Shown: one piece after another, positions 1 to 6,479 of the stretch
Position numbering within the stretch: the first letter of the stretch is position 1
Layout of the letters: each line of letters opens with the position of its first letter
Virus record (IMG/VR): IMGVR_UViG_3300027822_000031
Location: 1-30,951 of that record
Origin: a virus
DNA: 30,951 bases
Reading direction: 5' to 3' (one strand)
Made by a program: the position numbers and the translations under genes
The notes under the pieces: generated by a model
The model's database searches: none
What the model was told of the DNA's origin: nothing
The model's input: only the letters and a program-made list of their open reading frames with translations

Positions 1-8
1 ATTGGTTG

Positions 9-16
9 TATATTTG
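9..16 (+). promoter_or_regulatory. -7 promoter box of the tRNA-Ser gene
   Basis: TATATTTG matches the Bacteroidota -7 consensus TAnnTTTG and lies 23 bases before the tRNA, so transcription would start shortly upstream of the mature 5' end. The matching -33 element would fall left of base 1, outside the window. The promoter belongs to the host gene rather than to the prophage. Confidence 0.55.
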
Positions 17-39
17 CCAACCGAAAAAGAAGTCATTCT

Positions 40-124
40 GGAGAAATGGCAGAGTGGTCGAATGCACTGGTCTTGAAAACCAGCGAGGGTCACACCTCCG
101 GGGGTTCGAATCCCTCTTTCTCCG
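40..124 (+). tRNA. tRNA-Ser (anticodon UGA)
   Basis: The 85-nt cloverleaf has acceptor stem GGAGAAA paired with TTTCTCC plus discriminator G, anticodon stem CTGGT/ACCAG around loop CTTGAAA (anticodon TGA at 74-76), a long class II variable arm typical of serine tRNAs, and a T loop TTCGAAT. No CCA is encoded. It is the likely attachment target: the integrase gene starts 125 bases downstream and points away. The 3' half of the gene is probably the left copy of the att core, but the second copy lies outside this window. Confidence 0.95.
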
Positions 125-130
125 CTTTCA

Positions 131-169
131 TTCTAAACCCTTGAATTATAAGGGTTTAGAATTTTCTTT
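131..169 (+). terminator. intrinsic terminator after tRNA-Ser
   Basis: A perfect 12-bp inverted repeat, TTCTAAACCCTT (131-142) and AAGGGTTTAGAA (150-161), surrounds a 7-nt loop and is followed by TTTTCTTT. It fits a Rho-independent terminator for the tRNA transcript. If the att core ends inside the tRNA, this hairpin may be phage DNA that restores termination after integration. Confidence 0.8.
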
Positions 170-248
170 AAAAAAAGGTACACAAATCGTACCTTAATAA
201 TTGACAAACTGACACTTCCGCAAACGTTATAATTTTAAACCAATTATA

Positions 249-1400
249 ATGAAAAAACCAGTTTATTCAAAGCCTAAAGTTTGTAAATCAAAAAAAGGAT
301 GGTATGTTCACTTTCGTATTAATGGCAAACAAAAACGCTACAAATACGGACTTAACTATATTAAAAACTTAACGGAACGTTCTACTGAAGCTAATAATTT
401 GGCTACTGCTTTGTATCGTAAGTTAAAAAACGGTTGGAATCCTTATACCGAAGTTAAGGCTACAAATAATAAAATGCTTTTTCTTGAAGCTCTGGATTTT
501 GCTTTGGATAAGAAAAAAGAACATTTAGCACCTAAAACTTATTTAGGCTACAAAGGAACAATCCGATTTATAAGCAAAGCAACTAACGATTTAACACTTG
601 ATTTCCTTGAAATTAAAGAAACTAAGCGTGTGCATATTCGTACAATTATGGAGAAAGTAAAAAAGCAGCGTAATTGGTCTAATATGGCATACAATAAGAA
701 CTTAAACTATTTAAAAGCGGTGTTAAGTGAATTGATACAATGGGATATTCTCGAAACTAATCCAGCACATCAAATAAAAAATCTAAAGGTTCAGGAAAGT
801 AGGGCTAATGTTCCACCAACTTTAGATGAACATCAAAAAATAAAACATTGCCTAGAAAGTAATCACCCACATTTTTACATATTTATACTTACTATTTTCC
901 ACACCGGCATAAGACCTAAAGAAATTTTACAATTAAAATTAGATATGATCGATTTAGAAAAGCAACAAATAATATTACCGCCAGAAATAACAAAAACCAA
1001 CAAAGAACGAATTGTACCTATCAATAATCATTTGCTAGAACATTATCAATCAATGGAACTAAATATCTATCCTTCTGATTTTTATCTGTTTGGTAGTTAC
1101 CGACAAAAAGGAAAAGGAAACGTAGGAAAGCATATTGATTTTATTCCAGGCTTTACACAAATCAAACGAGATACAAGTACAAAACGTTGGCACAAGATAG
1201 TAAAACAAGGTTTAGGTATTAATGTAAACATGTACGCTTATAAACACTTTGGGGCAAATCAAAAGATATTAGCTGGTATTGATTTAGATGTATTACGTGA
1301 ACTTTACGGACACTCAAGCAAACTTATGACAATGCGTTATGCAAAAGTTGTTAAAGAAGTGTACCGAAATGAAATAATACAAAAATCTCCTAAATTTTAA
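249..1400 (+). CDS. int: tyrosine-family phage integrase
   Basis: This 383-residue protein would carry out site-specific integration and excision at the adjacent tRNA-Ser gene. Residues 1-70 look like an arm-binding domain, about 75-175 like a SAM-like core-binding domain, and 200-383 like the catalytic domain. Visible catalytic residues are R222 in HTGIRPKE, H355 in YGHSS and the nucleophile Y364 in MTMRYA. Box II reads MYAYKHFGA, so the usual H-x-x-R is Y329-x-x-K332, a variant seen in Bacteroidetes phage integrases. The ATG at 249 is the only sensible start. The upstream TTGACA (201-206) and TATAAT (228-233) are too far apart (21 bases) for a confident promoter. Its stop overlaps the stop of the convergent gene at 1397. 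Confidence 0.93.
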   Translation: MKKPVYSKPKVCKSKKGWYVHFRINGKQKRYKYGLNYIKNLTERSTEANNLATALYRKLKNGWNPYTEVKATNNKMLFLEALDFALDKKKEHLAPKTYLGYKGTIRFISKATNDLTLDFLEIKETKRVHIRTIMEKVKKQRNWSNMAYNKNLNYLKAVLSELIQWDILETNPAHQIKNLKVQESRANVPPTLDEHQKIKHCLESNHPHFYIFILTIFHTGIRPKEILQLKLDMIDLEKQQIILPPEITKTNKERIVPINNHLLEHYQSMELNIYPSDFYLFGSYRQKGKGNVGKHIDFIPGFTQIKRDTSTKRWHKIVKQGLGINVNMYAYKHFGANQKILAGIDLDVLRELYGHSSKLMTMRYAKVVKEVYRNEIIQKSPKF

Positions 1401-1855
1401 TCTGCTACTTGACAATCTAAACTATTAAAATAATAGTAATACATTGCTTTAGACCTATTGCCGTATTTTTTATGTCCGTTAATATTTGCCGAAATATCTG
1501 CTTTAGCTACTCCCAAATCTTTGACCATTCTTTTTAAAGCTATATTACGTCTGTGCATCTGTTTTTTAATCCATACAGGCGTTGCGACTTCAACTGGTGA
1601 AGCTTCATAAATTGTTGCACCTACTCTTATTGTTTTATCTGTAAATTTAGAAAAGGTTTCTTTAACACGCTCAATTATTTGTTTTTGTGTTAAGTAGTTT
1701 TCTGAATGATTTTTTTTCTGAATCGCTTTTAAAGTAATGAAGTTTTCATTTTCTTTAACATAGTAAACATAAAGACCGCCGTGCTTTCTTAATAAGTCAG
1801 ATATTACTTTTAATTCTTTTGCTTTTGTTGGATTTAATAATGTGATAGTTTTCAT
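1397..1855 (-). CDS. hypothetical protein with possible C-terminal HTH
   Basis: The 152-residue protein is of unrecognised family. Residues about 1-85 form a mixed alpha/beta region. Residues about 100-145 resemble a Cro/XRE-like helix-turn-helix (ALKRMVKDLGVAKADISANI), followed by a basic, tyrosine-rich end. It could be a DNA-binding regulator, perhaps of the integrase or the lysis-lysogeny decision, but that is inference. It is the second gene of a two-gene minus-strand unit behind the promoter at 2271-2302, with a hairpin between the genes. It converges on the integrase with overlapping stop codons, so transcription of the two could interfere. Confidence 0.7.
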   Translation of the reverse strand: MKTITLLNPTKAKELKVISDLLRKHGGLYVYYVKENENFITLKAIQKKNHSENYLTQKQIIERVKETFSKFTDKTIRVGATIYEASPVEVATPVWIKKQMHRRNIALKRMVKDLGVAKADISANINGHKKYGNRSKAMYYYYFNSLDCQVAD

Positions 1856-1869
1856 AATGAAAGGTTTTT

Positions 1870-1895
1870 AAAGAGGGCTTTTACACCCTCTTTTG
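1870..1895. terminator. hairpin between two small genes
   Basis: AAAGAGGG (1870-1877) and CCCTCTTT (1886-1893) form an 8-bp stem with an 8-nt loop. On the + strand it is followed by more T residues (TTTTGTTGTT), so it could stop readthrough from the integrase. On the minus strand only the T residues inside the stem are present, so it may be a weak attenuator between the genes at 1899 and 1397. Confidence 0.45.
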
Positions 1896-1898
1896 TTG

Positions 1899-2222
1899 TT
1901 ATGCTATTTCAAGCGTTTCTAAATTGATAATTGCTATCTGTTTGTGAAGTTCTTTAAGTATCAAAGCCTTTTCTTTGTTTGGCTCTACTATTGAAGCATC
2001 AAAATAATAGTTTCCGTTGTCAAACCAACCGCCTATTATTCTATTGTAGGTCATAGCGAATTTTAACGCTTTTTGAAGTCCAGCATCACCGAAGCAGTTT
2101 TGAGTTTTGATGTTTGCAATTACCCAACCATTTCTTACTGGCTCTAAACTTGGTAAGTAAATCGTAAATCCTTGTGGATTTTGTTTTGCGATTTCTTTAA
2201 TTTGTTTTGCTAATGTATTCAT
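1899..2222 (-). CDS. hypothetical accessory protein
   Basis: The 107-residue soluble protein begins at an ATG. It has the look of a small protein family common on Bacteroidetes phages and conjugative elements: a GFTIYL-type strand near residue 18, a WVIANIKTQNCFG segment near 33-45, and a GGWFDNGNYYFDAS segment near 64-77. The function is unknown, and no catalytic or metal-binding motif is evident. It is the first gene behind the promoter at 2271-2302 and is probably expressed in the lysogen, since that promoter is separate from the large minus-strand operon. Confidence 0.75.
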   Translation of the reverse strand: MNTLAKQIKEIAKQNPQGFTIYLPSLEPVRNGWVIANIKTQNCFGDAGLQKALKFAMTYNRIIGGWFDNGNYYFDASIVEPNKEKALILKELHKQIAIINLETLEIA

Positions 2223-2270
2223 AATCTTTGTAGCTGTGTTATGCAGTCGCTTTCTGCGTTAAGTTCCTTA

Positions 2271-2302
2271 CAAATATAAAACAATAGTTTGATTTACGCA
2301 AA
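2271..2302 (-). promoter_or_regulatory. Bacteroidota-type promoter for the 2222-1397 gene pair
   Basis: On the minus strand TTTG (2302-2299), a 20-bp spacer and TATATTTG (2278-2271) match the Bacteroidota -33/-7 consensus. The -7 box lies 48 bases before the ATG at 2222. The -33 element is covered by the inverted repeat GTTTG-N7-CAAAC (2287-2303), a possible operator. Confidence 0.65.
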
Positions 2303-2428
2303 CTTTATTTATAATTTAATTTGTTTGCTATCAGTGAGTTATGAAAATATAATAATTATTTCTATAAAAAAACAAATTAAAAACGTCAGATTTAGGTAGC
2401 TACAATTGAAAAGTGAATGATTATCGTT

Positions 2429-2444
2429 TTCCTGACGTCAGGAA
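2429..2444. repeat. 16-bp perfect palindrome
   Basis: TTCCTGACGTCAGGAA is a perfect inverted repeat without a spacer. The half-element ACGTCAG recurs at 2383-2389. It lies between the late-operon terminator and the promoter at 2271-2302. A dimeric regulator site is the simplest reading, but no binding protein can be named. Confidence 0.6.
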
Positions 2445-2452
2445 TATGGTAC

Positions 2453-2491
2453 AAAAAAAGAACGGACAAAGCTATCACCCTTCATCCGTTC
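2453..2491 (-). terminator. intrinsic terminator of the late operon
   Basis: On the minus strand GAACGGA (2491-2485) pairs with TCCGTTC (2466-2460) across an 18-nt loop, and seven T residues follow directly (2459-2453). It lies 23 bases past the stop of the last lysis gene, as expected for the end of the long minus-strand late transcript. Confidence 0.8.
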
Positions 2492-2513
2492 AATCAATCA
2501 AATTCAAAATATT

Positions 2514-2921
2514 TTATCTTAATAATAAAAATGTTGTTACGCTTATTCCGACACCAATTCCAACACCTTTAAAAAAAATAGGTAGTTTCTTTTTCTTTTC
2601 AATTTTAGTTAGTTCTGTTTGGTTTCTTAGTGATTGATTTAATTTGTCAATCACTAGCTTATTATTGTCGTTTATTTCGTGATAAACATCAATATTAGTG
2701 TTAAGAATACTTATTTTTTTTACTTGTTCTGCTTTGGTTTCATTTGATTTTGTTAATGCTTCTTTTAATAAAGTATTTTCTTTTTTTACAAAATCAAAAT
2801 AGACAAATTTAGAATACAAACTATCAATTTCGACTGGTGCAAAACATTTACTTTCCGATTTTTGACCGTATGAAATTAGTACGGTCATTAGTAGTAGTGT
2901 GAGTAGGATTAGTTTTTTCAT
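2514..2921 (-). CDS. spanin-like second protein, signal peptide plus C-terminal membrane segment
   Basis: The chosen ATG at 2921 gives a 135-residue protein that opens with a signal peptide (MKKLILLTLLLMTVLISYGQ). A reading from a GTG at 2963 would bury this signal, so I reject it. The middle is hydrophilic, predicted helical and coiled-coil-like. A basic KKKK stretch then leads into a glycine-rich hydrophobic C-terminal segment. The gene overlaps the upstream membrane/coiled-coil gene by 74 bases in another frame and directly follows the endolysin pair, like Rz/Rz1. It has no clear lipobox, so it is not a normal o-spanin. The C-terminal membrane segment recalls a u-spanin. The role in outer-membrane disruption is inferred from position and topology. 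Confidence 0.7.
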   Translation of the reverse strand: MKKLILLTLLLMTVLISYGQKSESKCFAPVEIDSLYSKFVYFDFVKKENTLLKEALTKSNETKAEQVKKISILNTNIDVYHEINDNNKLVIDKLNQSLRNQTELTKIEKKKKLPIFFKGVGIGVGISVTTFLLLR

Positions 2922-3207
2922 TTTTGTATTGTTTTTTGAGTTCTGAAAGCGACCAAATAACACGCTTATAGTTTTGTTCGCTAATTTTTATTAAGCTGTC
3001 AGTTGCTTTTAATTTGATGTTATTTGTTTCAATATTTGTGTGTAATTCTGTATTGATGTTTGTTATGCTATCAATTTGCGTTTTTAGGGTTTGATTCTCT
3101 TTTTGCAAATACTTCTTTGATGTGTAACTATTGGCTAAATACCATCCAATTGCAAAAAGAATAATTACAAATATTATGTGTTTTATCTTGATTGATTGAT
3201 TAAGCAT
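2848..3207 (-). CDS. i-spanin-like membrane protein
   Basis: This 119-residue protein has one N-terminal transmembrane helix (about residues 8-26, HIIFVIILFAIGWYLANSY), then a long periplasmic coiled coil (about 33-95) and a polar tail rich in T and N. This is the layout of inner-membrane spanins (Rz type). The start overlaps the endolysin stop by 8 bases, and its own end overlaps the next gene by 74 bases in a different frame, as Rz/Rz1 pairs do. Spanin function is inferred; sequence conservation in this class is always weak. Confidence 0.72.
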   Translation of the reverse strand: MLNQSIKIKHIIFVIILFAIGWYLANSYTSKKYLQKENQTLKTQIDSITNINTELHTNIETNNIKLKATDSLIKISEQNYKRVIWSLSELKKQYKNEKTNPTHTTTNDRTNFIRSKIGK

Positions 3208-3832
3208 TTTTAAGTAGTTTGTAAAAATGAAAAGTTAGATTTATTCTATGTTCCAAACCATTATAACCACCATTTACTTTAAGTGTTACCTTTTTAATAG
3301 AATTAGCACTTATAACATTACATTTTTCCCAGATGTTTCGTTTGTCAAAAAACCATAAAGCAGTTTCCCAGTAATAATCAGTTTCAACTATTTCAGGGTG
3401 TGTAAGTATTTTTTTATTTTTCATTGCTTTTGCAAAAGCTGTGTAATTTGCCTTGCCGGTGATTTGAATTGCACCACGACCCCTATACTTCCAACCATCA
3501 CCATCATTTGTATTACCTAAAGGTGTCTTTCTGTATTTATCAGCATAAACATAGTTTGCAATCTTTTCAGGATTGCGTGCATATCTCAAGGCTTTTTCTC
3601 TTGTAGGAAAATATCTTCTAAAAATACGTTGTAAACCACGTGCTGAATAATTAAGGTTTTCAACCCCATATTTAAAGTTCCCAGTTTCTTCAGCAATTTG
3701 TCCTAAGAAATGAGCCATTGAAGTAATAGTACGAATACTAAAAACTTTCATCATTTTATCTATGGTGAAATTTCCTATAATTCCGTCAGGAACTAAACCG
3801 TGTTTTCTCTGAAATTTTTTAATGTACTTCAT
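3200..3832 (-). CDS. endolysin, PG-binding domain plus GH19-type muramidase/chitinase fold
   Basis: The 210-residue protein should cut the peptidoglycan glycan strand at lysis. Residues about 3-32 form a peptidoglycan_binding_1-like repeat (FQRKHGLVPDGIIG). Residues about 35-205 match a GH19 chitinase-like domain: HFLGQIAEETGNF with likely catalytic E49, and the signature YRGRGAIQITGKANY at 116-130, with GRG at 118-120. No signal peptide is seen, so release would need a holin; two membrane-protein genes lie directly upstream. It overlaps the preceding gene by 14 bases and the following spanin-like gene by 8. Confidence 0.92.
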   Translation of the reverse strand: MKYIKKFQRKHGLVPDGIIGNFTIDKMMKVFSIRTITSMAHFLGQIAEETGNFKYGVENLNYSARGLQRIFRRYFPTREKALRYARNPEKIANYVYADKYRKTPLGNTNDGDGWKYRGRGAIQITGKANYTAFAKAMKNKKILTHPEIVETDYYWETALWFFDKRNIWEKCNVISANSIKKVTLKVNGGYNGLEHRINLTFHFYKLLKNA

Positions 3833-4253
3833 CGTCTTTTAGTTTTCCGTATTTTTTTATGTAGATACCTAAAAATCTGTTTTGTTTACTGATGATATTT
3901 TTTTGTTCCTCGATCATTTTATTTTGATTGTCAAGAAGCATGTTTTGACTTTCAATTATTGTTTGTTTGCTTTTCACTATTTTTTGCAAATCATCATTAA
4001 CAACCTCAATTTCTTTGATATAATCTTTTAAGTGCTTTACTCTATTTTCAAATTGTTCTCGTATTTCGTCTATTTGTTCATTTTGAATTTTAAATATCTT
4101 ATCAATATTTGTTATCCGTTTTTCATCAGCATTTGCATTGGCTTCTTTTTCAGTTATCTTTTGCATTTTACGTCCTGTAAAAAAAGCTGTAACTGATGCT
4201 AATGCACCAGCAATTACTTCCCAGTTATTCGTTATTGTTTCCATCTTTAGCAT
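3819..4253 (-). CDS. holin-candidate protein, one membrane helix and coiled coil
   Basis: I choose the ATG at 4253; a TTG one codon earlier and an internal ATG at 4244 are alternatives. The 144-residue protein has one hydrophobic segment near the N-terminus (about 11-26, EVIAGALASVTAFF), a basic stop-transfer (GRKMQK) and a long coiled coil (about 35-130) rich in E, K, N and Q. It sits directly before the endolysin gene and overlaps it by 14 bases. Position and topology suggest a single-helix holin or another lysis membrane protein. No family motif is visible, so holin function is inference only. Confidence 0.6.
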   Translation of the reverse strand: MLKMETITNNWEVIAGALASVTAFFTGRKMQKITEKEANANADEKRITNIDKIFKIQNEQIDEIREQFENRVKHLKDYIKEIEVVNDDLQKIVKSKQTIIESQNMLLDNQNKMIEEQKNIISKQNRFLGIYIKKYGKLKDDEVH

Positions 4254-4274
4254 CAATTTAAGAGGGTTAATAAT

Positions 4275-4643
4275 TTATTTTAAAATCAGGTAAACATTTA
4301 ACCCATAAATAACAAAAGACAATAACCATAAAGGAAAAGCCAATGTTCTTAATAAGATGTGTTCTTTTGCTCCACGATACCAAAGTTTCTTATTTCTAAG
4401 CCAGTTTAAAATGGTGTTAAAAAACAACCAACGACTTGAAGGAATTAATAAAGCTAAAAAGAAGTTATTATCAGTTAGTGCTAAAATCAATATCATTATT
4501 AAAAAATGAAACATCATATCAAATCCATGCCATTTACGGCTGTCTGAATTATCGGCTTTTTGATTCTTAATAATAAAGAAATCTGTAAAGGCTTCGACTA
4601 CATACATCAATCCTATTAGGATAATTATTGCTATTGGGTTCAT
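4275..4643 (-). CDS. polytopic membrane protein of the lysis region
   Basis: The 122-residue protein has about three membrane segments: residues 4-24, about 46-68, and 98-121. Between them lie conserved-looking polar patches (RKWHGFDMMFH near 36-46 and RWLFFN-N-LR near 72-84) that look like functional loops, not random spacers. The start overlaps the previous stop as TAATG. It could be a multi-helix holin, given the endolysin two genes on, or a phage membrane enzyme of unknown role. I do not recognise the family with confidence. Confidence 0.6.
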   Translation of the reverse strand: MNPIAIIILIGLMYVVEAFTDFFIIKNQKADNSDSRKWHGFDMMFHFLIMILILALTDNNFFLALLIPSSRWLFFNTILNWLRNKKLWYRGAKEHILLRTLAFPLWLLSFVIYGLNVYLILK

Positions 4644-5653
4644 TAAAATAGTTTTAAAACGTTAATTAAACTTTCAGGATAGTGCTTGAGTAAAGATTTT
4701 TGTAATAAAGGTTCAATACTTGCTTCTTTTTTTGCACACCAAATATGTGTATAACCATAGCTTTCAAGCTTCTGTTTGTCAAGATACTTGTCAAAATAAG
4801 TTACATCTACTTTTCTATGTTCCGCTATACAAGTCATTATGTATTGTTCAAAAATTATGCAATAAGAACCTTTGTTTTCAATACTATCCCAACCGTATTT
4901 GTTATACTTATGAAATACAAACTTTAAGGCTTCTTTTGTGTACTCTTGGATAGTTTCTAAATCTGTACCGCCAAATATCCCTAAACAATAGGCTTCTTTT
5001 GAGATTCCCCAGTTTGGCGGAAAATGTCTAAGCACTTTATTTGCGTGATTTATTTCAGGTAAATACGAATGTTCAAACCAGCCTTTATCTTCTGTATTCT
5101 GAACAAATATATCAGCTTCTTTTGCCCATTCAGGAAGTCCATCCCATAATATAGCATCATTATCTAAATGAACAAATGGTTTATCTTGAGCAGCGTATGC
5201 GTATATTTTACCTAAAGACCAAAAACCGTAATAGGCTTCTGGAATATCATCTAAAATAGTTTTGACACTTGTAAAAGGTAGGTTAAGTTTAGAAATTACT
5301 TTCCATCCTTCGCTATCCGTTACTAACTCAACTTCTTTAAAGTGTTCAGCCGATTTGTTTACTGATAGTGCCAAACTCATTAAGTGTGCTTTTGCACTAT
5401 ACCAATTTACTGCGTGTTCTAAAATCGTACCTTTATCTTGATTTGGTTTAGTCCACAAGGAATAAACTATCTTATCTATTTTTGCCATTTTATTACTTAT
5501 TAATTTTATTCCTATTCCAGCATCTTCATTGATGCTATTATCATTACAATCATTATCAATATTGGTACTGATTTCTGTTTGTTCTACTTCAGTATTATTT
5601 GGATTGAAATAACTCATAATGAATTTGATTATTTTTTTGATTGTTTCACACAT
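4643..5653 (-). CDS. glycosyltransferase-like protein (DUF6734-like), copy 1
   Basis: The 336-residue protein looks like a GT-A-fold glycosyltransferase relative. Residues 1-60 are a polar extension. The domain starts with SLWTKP at 65-70, and a DxD-like sugar-nucleotide/metal motif lies in FVHLDNDAILW (DND 164-166). FWSLGKIYAY (144-153) precedes it, and EQYIM and GYTHIWCAKK lie near the end. These blocks align by eye with the protein at 14709-15587. The gene sits between connector-like and lysis genes and is coupled to its upstream neighbour by TAATG. Possible roles are glycosylation of a virion protein or modification of host surface sugars. Neither is shown. An internal ATG at 5488 would remove the extension. 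Confidence 0.7.
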   Translation of the reverse strand: MCETIKKIIKFIMSYFNPNNTEVEQTEISTNIDNDCNDNSINEDAGIGIKLISNKMAKIDKIVYSLWTKPNQDKGTILEHAVNWYSAKAHLMSLALSVNKSAEHFKEVELVTDSEGWKVISKLNLPFTSVKTILDDIPEAYYGFWSLGKIYAYAAQDKPFVHLDNDAILWDGLPEWAKEADIFVQNTEDKGWFEHSYLPEINHANKVLRHFPPNWGISKEAYCLGIFGGTDLETIQEYTKEALKFVFHKYNKYGWDSIENKGSYCIIFEQYIMTCIAEHRKVDVTYFDKYLDKQKLESYGYTHIWCAKKEASIEPLLQKSLLKHYPESLINVLKLF

Positions 5654-5976
5654 TAGCCTAAAAATATTATACCAATACCACCACCACCAGCACTTGAATC
5701 GCTTGATTGACTTGGAACATATTCATCACAAGTTGCACAATTAGAATAAAGTAAATTTTCAACTGCATCAGCGAAACTTTCAATGTCTGGATATAAATAT
5801 CCGTTTACAATAATTTCGTTAATCTCTTTATTTCTAAACAATACATCAGTTGTATCGTTAATATTGATTAGTGTTACCGATTTTTTATCAGTTCCGGGCT
5901 TCAGTTGATAAACTTTAGCACAAGGGAATCCGTTTAGCTTAAATCGTGTTGCTGTGTAAGAATTAATTGTTGTCAT
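5653..5976 (-). CDS. small virion-region protein, glycine-rich C-terminus
   Basis: This 107-residue protein is not recognised. It is soluble, largely beta by appearance for residues 1-75, and ends in a serine/glycine-rich tail (SSAGGGG near 94-101) followed by a hydrophobic end (IGIIFLG). Two cysteines lie in NCATC. It overlaps its neighbours by one base on each side (TAATG both times), so it is translated within the head operon. A minor structural or decoration role is plausible from context only. Confidence 0.6.
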   Translation of the reverse strand: MTTINSYTATRFKLNGFPCAKVYQLKPGTDKKSVTLININDTTDVLFRNKEINEIIVNGYLYPDIESFADAVENLLYSNCATCDEYVPSQSSDSSAGGGGIGIIFLG

Positions 5977-6479
5977 TATCTTGAAATTTTATTGATTCTG
6001 AATTTTCGTCTTTTTGTTGTACAACCTGAATTCCATTTTGGATATAATTCAGTATGTCGGTTTAAGTATTTTTCTACTTGATACCACAATGTCATGGCAG
6101 TTTGTTGTCTTGCTTTGTAGCGTTCTTTTTTGTCGGTTCTGCTTACTTGTGTTCCGTCTTGGTATTGTTTCTCTACCATGCCAAAAGGTGTGTCAGTTTG
6201 TGAGCCGTGCAAAATATATCTTGCAGTTGCAAAATCAATCAATACTTTTTTAAGTCCTGGACTTGTGATTGTAACATCATCATAGACGTATTGTTTTTCA
6301 TTTAACAAATCTGTAAAATTGGTAGGGTCTGCTAGTATTGTAAAATAAAACGCTTCACCTAGCAATGGTAATAAATCAGTTACTTGTGCATCATCAATAA
6401 ATTGGTTTATTGTGATTTCTTTTACCGACTTAGATATTTGCCTTTGATTTAATATGTCATTCTTTGTTATTAGCCGCAT
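5976..6479 (-). CDS. putative head-tail connector/adaptor protein (DUF6712-like)
   Basis: The 167-residue protein is mainly helical. Its pattern recalls head-completion adaptors of Bacteroidetes phages: an N-terminal RLITKNDILNQRQIS segment, a DLLPLLGEAFY helix near 36-46, a helix near 75-92 (LKKVLIDFATARYILHG) and a late helix near 123-140 with ALWYQVEKYLN-type spacing. The basic C-terminus (TKRRKFRINKISR) could touch DNA at the portal. It follows the portal gene and overlaps it by 23 bases. The adaptor function is inferred from this neighbourhood and the fold-like pattern. Confidence 0.6.
   Translation of the reverse strand: MRLITKNDILNQRQISKSVKEITINQFIDDAQVTDLLPLLGEAFYFTILADPTNFTDLLNEKQYVYDDVTITSPGLKKVLIDFATARYILHGSQTDTPFGMVEKQYQDGTQVSRTDKKERYKARQQTAMTLWYQVEKYLNRHTELYPKWNSGCTTKRRKFRINKISR

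Noticed and set aside
6-197. 63-codon + strand ORF across the tRNA
   Set aside because: It reads straight through the tRNA-Ser gene and its terminator; this is a familiar false protein over serine tRNAs.
201-233. TTGACA/TATAAT pair before the integrase as a sigma-70-type promoter
   Set aside because: The 21-bp spacer is too long for that type, and Bacteroidota promoters use different boxes.
2413-2637. 74-codon + strand ORF
   Set aside because: It crosses the palindrome and the late terminator and then runs antisense to the spanin-like gene.
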